A stretch of DNA of 64,000 nt, taken from positions 1 to 64,000 of the forward strand of contig JAJPHP010000064.1 of the NCBI GenBank assembly GCA_021325255.1, read 5' to 3'. The notes beneath the pieces are model-generated. The model was not told the DNA's origin and did no database searches. It saw nothing but the letters and a program-made list of their open reading frames with translations. The position numbers and the translations under genes are program-made. Below are positions 24,083 through 31,479 of the stretch, in pieces (position 1 is the stretch's first letter; each line of letters opens with the position of its first letter). Source of the DNA: Nitrososphaerota archaeon. Lineage in GTDB: Archaea > Thermoproteota > Nitrososphaeria > Nitrososphaerales > CADDZS01.

Positions 24083-25786
24083 TTAATAACGCTTACTTGA
24101 GGTGACGATTGAAGGATGCGCAGAAGAGAAGACAACTCGCTTGCCGTCAATGAAGGAATCAATAACCTTCGAAGACGCAACATCACTGATATCAAATGCA
24201 TCCAAAATTACAAGATCGCAATTCCGCTTCTGGGCTATTTTTCCACTAAGCTTTGTCAAAGGCGATGCCTTGGCGGCGTTTGACGTGTAGATTCTGATAG
24301 CATCCCTGATGGTGAGGGTTTCTCCATTCACTTGACTCTTCACTGCTGACCGAATTCCACAGAGTGGGTCTATAGATTCTACGGGAGAGTCACTCCCCGC
24401 GATTACTCTGTCACCGTGGAGATGCAGCAGACTCCTGAACGCGTAGGCCTTCCTTCTCGAAATTCGAGCTCGCCCTAATCTCTCTTCCAACCAGTAATCC
24501 GATGTGGCGAATGATGGCTGAATAGAGATTGTCACTTCTTTTAGTGATCTAAGCAGCCGTTTGTTCAACACCGAGCAATGCTCGATCCGAAAACCGTCTC
24601 TGGCCCGAATGCCTGCAGCCCTTAGAGCATTGAGAACTTGCAAAATCGCCGCATCTCCGATTGCATGAACGGCAAGAATCATTTTCATACTTTTTACTCT
24701 TCTTGCGATGTCTTCGATGTCCTTTGTGTCGTAGTAGAGTATACCTAAACCCATGCGATCGTCCGAGTAGGGTTCGAGGAGAGCCGCGGTCCTTGCTCCC
24801 AAGGAGCCGTCGGCGAAGAGTTTGAACCCTGTAACGCAGAGTCTATCAGAGTCATCTTTGATCGTTCTGTTCCTTTCAATGATGTCCATGCATTCGAGAT
24901 CTTCTAAGGCGTTGATATGAAGAAGCAGGTTTGTCTTTAGATCGATTCTTCCTTCACTTTCAAGAGATCTTATCGCGGCAAGTTCTGCTTTCCAATTCTC
25001 TGATAAGATGCAGTGAACGCTGACGAGGCCGCTCCGAAGCGCAAGATTCTGAGCTCTCAGGAACATCTGCCTTAATGCCATTTCAGAGGGAGAGTAAGCA
25101 CTTTTCCAGCAGAAGTCTAGAGCCTGTTCCTTTACGATGCCTGTGGGGCGACCGGGAGGGTCTTGAGGCAACAATTTACTGTCAAATCTCTTGAGCTCTC
25201 TTGAGAGCCTTCGCACAGCTTCGGAATTAAGCAGGCCAATGTGCCCACAGACTCGAATCATCAACGCGGGCTTTGACCCAGTCGCGTCGTCGAGATCGGC
25301 ACTGGTTGGAAACCTATTGCCAGGGAAAAGATCTTGATCCCATCCCCGGCCTATGATCCAATCTCCAGTAACGGATGACCGAGCAGATCTATCTCGGCCA
25401 AAATTCTGAGCAAATTCTATTATTCTCTTACCCAGCTCCTTGGGTGATCTTGACCCGCGAAGGTCGACTATGTGATCTTGGAACCCTAAAGAGAACATGT
25501 GCGCATGGCAATCGATAAGGCCAGGAAGTACAATGTGTCGCTCAGCATCGTAGATTTCGCAGGTATCAAGTCGATAATCGTTCCTGTGATGGATTCCTTG
25601 TTCTTTACCCTCTAACCTTCGCAATCCTGTCATGTTCACGGATGTAGTGGTGTTCGAGTCTGCGTTAGCCGACTTTACAACAGAAATGATCTTTCCGTCG
25701 CGTGAGGTTATGTCGCAGACATTTATCCCTTTGTCTGTTAGGATTTTGGCATTGAGTATTCTTAGGTATCGCGATTGGACGTTCAT
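24083..25786 (-). CDS. YtcJ-like amidohydrolase
   Basis: 567-residue metal-dependent hydrolase of the amidohydrolase superfamily (Amidohydro_3 group). The first strand carries the metal ligands LPGLIDCHAHM. KLFADGSLGARTAAL is the group's signature, HAIGDAAI and RIEHCSVL give further His ligands, and AGSDSPVES supplies the catalytic Asp. Members hydrolyse N-substituted formamides or similar amides, but substrates of most are unknown. It lies only 9 bases after cofC in the F420 gene run, so it is probably co-transcribed; a link to F420 metabolism is possible but unproven. Confidence 0.86.
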   Translation of the reverse strand: MNVQSRYLRILNAKILTDKGINVCDITSRDGKIISVVKSANADSNTTTSVNMTGLRRLEGKEQGIHHRNDYRLDTCEIYDAERHIVLPGLIDCHAHMFSLGFQDHIVDLRGSRSPKELGKRIIEFAQNFGRDRSARSSVTGDWIIGRGWDQDLFPGNRFPTSADLDDATGSKPALMIRVCGHIGLLNSEAVRRLSRELKRFDSKLLPQDPPGRPTGIVKEQALDFCWKSAYSPSEMALRQMFLRAQNLALRSGLVSVHCILSENWKAELAAIRSLESEGRIDLKTNLLLHINALEDLECMDIIERNRTIKDDSDRLCVTGFKLFADGSLGARTAALLEPYSDDRMGLGILYYDTKDIEDIARRVKSMKMILAVHAIGDAAILQVLNALRAAGIRARDGFRIEHCSVLNKRLLRSLKEVTISIQPSFATSDYWLEERLGRARISRRKAYAFRSLLHLHGDRVIAGSDSPVESIDPLCGIRSAVKSQVNGETLTIRDAIRIYTSNAAKASPLTKLSGKIAQKRNCDLVILDAFDISDVASSKVIDSFIDGKRVVFSSAHPSIVTSSKRY

Positions 25787-25795
25787 ACCTGCTCG

Positions 25796-26506
25796 TCATC
25801 TCAAGGGATGTCCATCAGGGCAGGAGCGGAGGGTTCGAATAAGCTCTTCAAAATTCGATGAGCCTAGCTCTTGGCTCAGAAGCCTGAGGTCTTCTTGATC
25901 GTCTATGTCAAACGAAAATTGTCTTGCATCTGTTATCCGAAAATTGAGACCCATCTTTCTTGCTTCGTCTACATGCTTGACGAAGCTGTTGTTATCATAA
26001 TGCAAAGGAATTGCCTTGCCCCTCTCCATCAAAAGCAGGCTCGTTCCGTCCCTCTTTCTAGATGGATTGATCAGCATGTCGCAGGTTTCTTTCAAAGCAA
26101 CCATTTGGTTGATGCTGGAAGAGTCGAGCAATGGAAGATCGCTCGGAATCAACATCACTTGATAATTTCTAGGTATCGAAGGCAGACCCGAATTTTTTCC
26201 GCCCTGATTCAGAACATCTGCCAGATAGTCCATTCCTGTTTGCATAGCGTTATTCACCCCTCCGCGTCTGCTATGCTCGCGAAGGACTGCGACCTTTGTC
26301 AATTCGCCTATCGCGTCCCGAACCTCCGAAGGGTTTGATGCCACCACAACGACGCGATCTACTACTGAACCTTCGAGAGCCCTCAGAGCGATGAGAAGCA
26401 TTGATTTGGTCAGCTCGGCCCGCTGGGTTTCTGTTAGGAATCTTCCGAGCCTGAGTTTCGTGTTTGCAAAGTCTCTGACTGGTATCACCGCAAAGGTTTT
26501 GGTCAT
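25796..26506 (-). CDS. cofC: 2-phospho-L-lactate guanylyltransferase (CofC)
   Basis: Nucleotidyltransferase-fold enzyme that activates phospholactate (or phosphoenolpyruvate in some organisms) with GTP in coenzyme F420 synthesis. It starts AVIPVRDFANTKLRLG, the CofC version of the nucleotide loop. LIPSDLPLL carries the metal-binding Asp, and INPSRKRDGTSLLL is the conserved substrate segment. It overlaps cofD by four bases (ATGA), as expected for consecutive steps of the pathway. 236 residues, normal length. Confidence 0.92.
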   Translation of the reverse strand: MTKTFAVIPVRDFANTKLRLGRFLTETQRAELTKSMLLIALRALEGSVVDRVVVVASNPSEVRDAIGELTKVAVLREHSRRGGVNNAMQTGMDYLADVLNQGGKNSGLPSIPRNYQVMLIPSDLPLLDSSSINQMVALKETCDMLINPSRKRDGTSLLLMERGKAIPLHYDNNSFVKHVDEARKMGLNFRITDARQFSFDIDDQEDLRLLSQELGSSNFEELIRTLRSCPDGHPLR

Positions 26507-27444
26507 AGGATTTCGAAGATACCTCTAGCTAACCTCAACCGATCCTCATTACTCGTGATTCGCGTTGGCATTGAAACGCATTCTATGCTTTCATCTTTCA
26601 CTTTCATTATTGTCTCTTTACTTTCATTCGAATCTACTATGAGCAATTTCAAAAACTCCGAGTATAGCCTTGCTACGCCGTAACTTGTGGATGGGATGCC
26701 CAGCGCTCGCATCATGACGCCGGCAGGCCCTGAAAATGGTGACGTGCCTACGAAGGGACTGATGGCTACCACTCTAGAGCTATTGAGCCACTCTGTCACT
26801 CCCTGAATTCTTACGCTCGGAAGTATGCTCGTGACCGGGTTTGCCGGGCATATTATCACGGTGCCATTTTTGAGATATGTCTCCGCCTCGGGGTTTGGTT
26901 TTGCTGAATCTATCCCACGGTAGATGACGGTACTCACGGGAAGCGAGCCATGATTTTTTACCCAAAACTCCTGAAGATGGACGAATCCAAGGCAGCTCCC
27001 TACGAAGGTTTGTACATCGCTGTCTGTTGATGGGATGATTCTGTATTTGACGCCGAGCGCTCTGGCCGAAGCCTCGGTAATCGAGGAGAGTTTCCAGCCG
27101 TGATTAAGCAGGCTTGTTCTGCGTAAGCAGAGAGCAAGGTCTTTGTCACCGAGATCGAACCAACCACTTTTGGAGTCGTATATCGAATGTGTTCTAACTG
27201 TGGACAAGCTATCAGATGCGATTCCCCACCCTTTGGTCTCATCTAGTCGCCCAGCCAGAGCATACGTTATTATGTCAATATCAGGGCACACATAAATTCC
27301 AAGGTGCCAAAAGTTATCGCTGACATTTGCTATGAACCCCAGGTCATACTCACTAATTGCATTCAATGATTCCGTGTATTTTGTGAAAGCTAGCGCAAAC
27401 TTTGACGAGCCCGACCCGCCGCAGATTATTCCAGTTCTCTTCAA
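26503..27444 (-). CDS. cofD: 2-phospho-L-lactate transferase (CofD)
   Basis: Transfers the phospholactyl (or phosphoenolpyruvyl) group to the deazaflavin FO. The N-terminus reads IICGGSGSSKFALAF, the CofD nucleotide-binding loop. Downstream are ANVSDNFWHLGIYVCPDID, whose Asp binds metal and FO in known structures, WFDLGDKDLA, and the late SPFVGTSPFSGPAG. 313 residues, standard. It is placed between cofE and cofC in one transcript, with a 49-base gap to cofE. FO synthase (CofG/CofH) is not in this window. Confidence 0.93.
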   Translation of the reverse strand: MKRTGIICGGSGSSKFALAFTKYTESLNAISEYDLGFIANVSDNFWHLGIYVCPDIDIITYALAGRLDETKGWGIASDSLSTVRTHSIYDSKSGWFDLGDKDLALCLRRTSLLNHGWKLSSITEASARALGVKYRIIPSTDSDVQTFVGSCLGFVHLQEFWVKNHGSLPVSTVIYRGIDSAKPNPEAETYLKNGTVIICPANPVTSILPSVRIQGVTEWLNSSRVVAISPFVGTSPFSGPAGVMMRALGIPSTSYGVARLYSEFLKLLIVDSNESKETIMKVKDESIECVSMPTRITSNEDRLRLARGIFEIL

Positions 27445-27493
27445 GTTCCTCGCAACATCTCACGCCGCATCTGAAGTCTCATCGCCTCTTATC

Positions 27494-28345
27494 CTACCTG
27501 AAAAGATCACGAGAGGGCTTCCTGGCTAACGCCCGGGACGAGACATTAGAAGCTTGTTTGTATTTGTAACCTCTAATTACGACTGCGGGAACTCGGTCAA
27601 GCTTGTTCATACATAGCTCTGCAGCAGACGCAAGTTCGTCCGCAGTACAAATGACAGTCGCTTTCAAGTTGTAACCGTACTGATCTGTGATTCCTCGATA
27701 GTCCCAGAAGGGGTCAATTCCGGCAATGCCGATCGCCACGTCTACCTGACCTTCTCGCCAAGGCCGTCCGAACGTATCGGAGATGATGATTGCCACGTCA
27801 ATTTTCTCTCTGCGCCGAATGAGATTTCTTATCCTCTTTGCGCTATCATCAGGCCTCTTTGGTAGTAGTACAATCTTTCCTGATTCCACGTTTGATTGGT
27901 CAACACCCGCGTTGGCGCAGACAAATCCATGTGCTGTTTCGGCGATGATCAGTCCTTTCACCATTTTTACAAGCCGACGAGATTCGGAGAGAATAATTTC
28001 AACTTGCCTTGGATCTTTGCCGATGTGCTTTCCCGCTTTAAGTGCAAACTTACTTGGGGTTACTGCATCCAAATCAAGCACTCTCCCTTCTGATTTCGAC
28101 ACGATCTTGTGCGTGACAACAAGAATATCATTATCCTGAAGCGGGATCCCACTCTTGCTGCACGCGTTCAGTATAGTCTCAGCTAAATCTTCTCCTAGTT
28201 TTACTTCACCCATGCCTACGATAGGTATGATCTGTATAGTACCTGGTTGTTCTTTGGTACTTTTCACAGTTGTATTCCAAACCTCTGAATTTGAATTTTG
28301 ATTACTTTTTCCAGTTGTTGTGAGAAAAAGAGCTCCCTGGTCCAT
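27494..28345 (-). CDS. cofE: Coenzyme F420:L-glutamate ligase (CofE)
   Basis: Adds glutamate residues to F420-0 with GTP. Recognisable segments: DILVVTHKIVSKSEGRV near the start of the core, ETAHGFVCANAGVDQSN, ISDTFGRPWREGQVDVAIG, and the C-terminal TADELASAAELC. About 35 polar residues precede the core, so the true start might be slightly downstream. It ends 49 bases before cofD and begins 4 bases after nadE's stop on the same strand, so nadE-cofE-cofD-cofC read as one operon. Confidence 0.93.
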   Translation of the reverse strand: MDQGALFLTTTGKSNQNSNSEVWNTTVKSTKEQPGTIQIIPIVGMGEVKLGEDLAETILNACSKSGIPLQDNDILVVTHKIVSKSEGRVLDLDAVTPSKFALKAGKHIGKDPRQVEIILSESRRLVKMVKGLIIAETAHGFVCANAGVDQSNVESGKIVLLPKRPDDSAKRIRNLIRRREKIDVAIIISDTFGRPWREGQVDVAIGIAGIDPFWDYRGITDQYGYNLKATVICTADELASAAELCMNKLDRVPAVVIRGYKYKQASNVSSRALARKPSRDLFR

Positions 28346-28349
28346 AGAT

Positions 28350-29207
28350 TCAGCGCTCGAGCGACGCCGGCAAAGCTCTCTTGTGCTTGCTCTTTGAATT
28401 CATCATAATCGTCATCTTAACCTTAGCCTGACTAACCCCTGCAATCCGAGAGACCTGTGCCGGGCTCTTTCGCGCATCGTAAAGCAATGCAAGAATCTTG
28501 TCCAATTCTGGATAGTCAGCGGGAAGCTCGTCAGTAGCTTTCTGACCCTTCCAGAGATTGGGGCTCGAAGGTTTCATCGCTATTTCAGGAGGAAGGTTCA
28601 GTGCTTGAGCGATCTGACGCACTTCTCCTTTGTACAGATGAGCAATTGGCAGGATGTCCGCTGCACCATCGCCGTACTTGGTGTAGTAGCCTACGAGTAG
28701 TTCGCTGCGGTCGCCGGTTCCTGCCACGAGCAACTTCTTTTGATTTGCTATTGCGTAAAGCAAAACCATTCTGATTCTAGCCTTAATATTCGCGGAAGTA
28801 ATCTTTGACACAGTTCGTAGTCTAGATTCTAACATCTTTTGAATTGGCTGAAGCAAGGGAGAGATTGAGATATCAAGTGTCTTCAAGCCAAGACTCTTGG
28901 CAACGCCCATTGCATCTCTGAGATCTTGGGATGTGCTGCCTTCTTCGAAGAGGTAGACGCCCAGAACTCGATGGGGTCCAAGTGCTCGAACAGATAAGGA
29001 CGCGACAACCGAACTGTCCACGCCGCCACTAAGACCGACTACTACTCCGTTTGCTTCGGACCCATTGACGTAATCTCTAATGAAGGAAGTGATCCGTAAA
29101 ATCTGTGACTCAATCTTTGATGAAGCCGTTATTTTTGAACCCTTATCTCCCGTACCGGTCTTCAAATATTGGTTCGATTTCCTCTCGATAGGGTGAAAAT
29201 GCAACAT
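28350..29207 (-). CDS. nadE: NH3-dependent NAD+ synthetase
   Basis: ATP-pyrophosphatase-fold enzyme that amidates nicotinate adenine dinucleotide. GLSGGVDSSVVASL is the P-loop; GTGDRSELLVGYYTKYGDGAADI is the signature of the ammonia-dependent form; no glutaminase domain is present. The ATG at 29207 (MLHFHPIER) is my preferred start; the frame continues 35 codons upstream, to 29312, only 11 bases from the tRNA gene, with low-complexity Asn/Ser/Thr content. It heads the F420 gene run, with a 4-base gap to cofE. Confidence 0.92.
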   Translation of the reverse strand: MLHFHPIERKSNQYLKTGTGDKGSKITASSKIESQILRITSFIRDYVNGSEANGVVVGLSGGVDSSVVASLSVRALGPHRVLGVYLFEEGSTSQDLRDAMGVAKSLGLKTLDISISPLLQPIQKMLESRLRTVSKITSANIKARIRMVLLYAIANQKKLLVAGTGDRSELLVGYYTKYGDGAADILPIAHLYKGEVRQIAQALNLPPEIAMKPSSPNLWKGQKATDELPADYPELDKILALLYDARKSPAQVSRIAGVSQAKVKMTIMMNSKSKHKRALPASLER

Positions 29208-29323
29208 CTTGTATTTGCGAACATAATTTGAATTGCCATTATTAGCTTTCGTCTGATTTGCAGAGGTCCGAGGAGAGTACGTACTCTGCGGTGTGGAGCG
29301 TGAATAAAGCAAAGAAATTTGAA

Positions 29324-29505
29324 CGGGCCCGGAGGGATTTGAACCCTCGATCTCTGCCTCGCCCCGAACTTGGGAAATCTTTAGTTTTCAATTTTCCAGT
29401 TCGTAGAGGGGCAACGCCTTATCCATTCTAGACATCAGATTTGAGTGATTGGAAGGAGGTAAACCTACCAGAACACACCTGATACGAATACTAGGCCACG
29501 GGCCC
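29324..29505 (-). tRNA. tRNA-Arg (TCT), two introns
   Basis: The acceptor arm pairs GGGCCCG (29505-29499) with CGGGCCC, followed by discriminator G (29324); no CCA is encoded. The T arm is GAGGG-TTCAAAT-CCCTC and the D stem GCCT/AGGC. The anticodon stem is TTGCC/GGCAG. Intron 2 (29403-29360, 44 nt) sits at the usual 37/38 site in a canonical bulge-helix-bulge: central helix CCTC/GGGG, bulges TAC and CGA, inner helix GAACT/AGTTC. Intron 1 (about 29488-29426, 63 nt) splits the D loop in a looser motif built on CTAG/CTAG and ATCAG/CTGAT. The spliced product is 75 nt with loop CCTCTAA, giving anticodon TCT but an unusual C at position 33. Confidence 0.85.
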
Positions 29506-29678
29506 AATCAGTGAAACCTAATCTCAGAGCCCTATCCCTCCATCTCCCGTATTAAGACGTTCTGAGACCACTTTTCCACTGCCGCTTTTCCGTCGAAGCC
29601 TTAGGGAGGTCCCGAATGGAGTAGGTCGAAAAGAAGAACTCGAGTGAAATAGGCAGTGATAGAAAGAGGGTTCTCAGA

Positions 29679-30947
29679 CTACTCTGCAGTGCTCAATTCA
29701 CCGATTAGCTCTTGCGCTCTGTCAAAGCGGATCTTTCTCTCGCTGACCATGTGTTGGGCAACCTTTTCCACTAATTCTCCTGTCGCGCCAGCCGACGCTG
29801 CCACGTTCCTCGCGTGAAGTTTCATGTGCCCTCGTTGTATGCCTTCGGAAGCAAGTGCTCTGAGTGCGGCAAGATTCTGAGCGAGGCCTACTGAGGCGAT
29901 GACCTCGGCGAGCTCAATGGCACTCTTCACTCCGAGAATCCTTACGCATGATTTGGCAACCGGATGTACCGCTGACGCACCTCCGATTAGCCCAACGGCG
30001 ACGGGGAGCTCTATTGTTCCGACGAGATTCCCGTCTGTGTCCTTTTCATATGTTGTCAAGGATCTATACCTACCACTGCGAGCTGCGTATGAGTGCGCCC
30101 CAGCTTCAAGGGCGCGAGTATCCTGACCTGTGGCAAGTGCGACTGCAATAATTCCATTCATAATCCCCTTGTTGTGTGTAGCACATCTATAGGGGTCGCT
30201 GTCTGCGAATGCGTAGGCGTCCAGTATTCCATCCACGACCTCCTCCCCACCAAGCGCCTCCCTATCGAAGGTTGCAGCGCTTCTCACGAGGCGGTGCGTG
30301 GCAAGATTCGATATTATGCGGAGTAAGACTTTGCCATGAGATATACTCTCGATCATTGGAGCGATCGCTTCAGCCATTGTATTGACGGCGTTAGCACCCA
30401 TGGCATCTCGGCAATCGACAATCAACTCGGTGATCACCATCTGGCCTCTAGCTGTGTCAATGACTTTCACCTCCAAGTCCTTGGCACCGCCACCAACGGA
30501 GACAAGTTTGGGGTCCTGCTCATTGGCCTTCTTGAGAAGTTCGTCCTTGCGACTAAGAATGTCCAACCTGGCCCTATGAGGATCCAGAACCCTGACGGTT
30601 TGGATCTGACCGATCATCACTGGGCCGGTGTTGCTTGTTCGAAATCCGCCGTGTTTTCTGGCCATCTTTGCAGCGTTGCTCGCGGCTGCAACTACTGACG
30701 GTTCTTCGATCGCCATCGGTACGAGGTAGTCCTTAGAATTCACCAGAAAGTTAGTCGCAATGCCCAAGGGAACCGGTATGGTTCCGATTACATTTTCTAT
30801 CATGTGATCGGCTGCCTCGATACTAAGGCCGGCCGCCGAAATCACGTGCTCGACGTCCTTCTCCTCGAGGTTAGAAAACGTCTTCACGATCTTTATTCTG
30901 TCTTTTGGAGCAAATTTGTAAAAGTTCGGAATCTCTGATGTAGCCAT
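29679..30947 (-). CDS. Hydroxymethylglutaryl-CoA reductase, class II type
   Basis: Makes mevalonate for isoprenoid (archaeal lipid) synthesis. The motifs are of the class II, bacterial-like form: ENVIGTIPVPLGIATNF, ELIVDCRDAMGANAVNTM, THNKGIMNGI (catalytic Lys region), EAGAHSYAARSGRY, and GLAQNLAALRALASEGIQRGHMKLHARN near the C-terminus. Class I enzymes, usual in Archaea, differ in these stretches. Start ATG 30947 is supported by a TATA-like GAGTTAAATAG on the minus strand at 30980-30990; a GTG lies eight codons upstream. 423 residues, normal. Class II enzymes occur in some archaea (for example Archaeoglobus, Thermoplasma) and are thought to be acquired from bacteria. Confidence 0.93.
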   Translation of the reverse strand: MATSEIPNFYKFAPKDRIKIVKTFSNLEEKDVEHVISAAGLSIEAADHMIENVIGTIPVPLGIATNFLVNSKDYLVPMAIEEPSVVAAASNAAKMARKHGGFRTSNTGPVMIGQIQTVRVLDPHRARLDILSRKDELLKKANEQDPKLVSVGGGAKDLEVKVIDTARGQMVITELIVDCRDAMGANAVNTMAEAIAPMIESISHGKVLLRIISNLATHRLVRSAATFDREALGGEEVVDGILDAYAFADSDPYRCATHNKGIMNGIIAVALATGQDTRALEAGAHSYAARSGRYRSLTTYEKDTDGNLVGTIELPVAVGLIGGASAVHPVAKSCVRILGVKSAIELAEVIASVGLAQNLAALRALASEGIQRGHMKLHARNVAASAGATGELVEKVAQHMVSERKIRFDRAQELIGELSTAE

Positions 30948-31479
30948 TGCTGATTGCTGCCCCGAATACACCGAACTAGCCTATTTAACTCAAACATAAA
31001 ACCAAAGCTATGCGATACGACAATCAACGTAAAGGCTGGTCCTGTTTTGCATCGCCTTACATCAGTACTCCTCCTCGATGCGAAGGGTACGAAGTGATTG
31101 TTGCAGCAAGTCGTTTCTCATCTCTAGTGCACGTACATGATACCCGAGTAGTACCTCATTTCCATGTGTGTTTCAAAGAGTGGGGGAGACGTAACTTGAA
31201 TTTCGCTGTCTCCCTGAAGCATCAATGTCATTGGGTACTCTTTGAGAATGCAAACATGTAGCGAAAACCACGTCAGATTGAGATCGAGAGTTCAGTTTTT
31301 GTTGGGAATTCACAAATCATTTGATTTAGGAAACAAATATTATAAAAGAGAAGAAACCGGATTGTTTATCTCCGCCGCTTAGGAAATTCTCAAAAAATCT
31401 CTTTTGACGGGAAAAGAAAGAAAAAAGGACTAACGAAGAGGATGTTTTCTAATTCGGAATTCGGAGGACTGAATTTGCT
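30948..31479. other. 530-base divergent promoter region of HMG-CoA reductase and EF-2
   Basis: It carries the reductase promoter (minus-strand TATA at about 30980-30990) and the EF-2 promoter (TATAAAAG at 31341-31348). An 83-codon frame at 31010-31261 shows no family features and I reject it. A weak inverted repeat GCATCG/CGATGC (31049-31054, 31076-31081) is present. Nothing else is recognised. Confidence 0.5.
31341..31348 (+). promoter_or_regulatory. TATA box for EF-2
   Basis: TATAAAAG in an A/T-rich context. Expected transcription start near 31370 gives a purine-rich leader of about 110 bases. A strong GGAGG lies at 31463-31467, suited to the TTG start at 31480. Confidence 0.6.

Noticed and set aside
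31010..31261. 83-codon frame in the HMG-CoA reductase/EF-2 gap
   Set aside because: No family similarity and located in a divergent promoter region.
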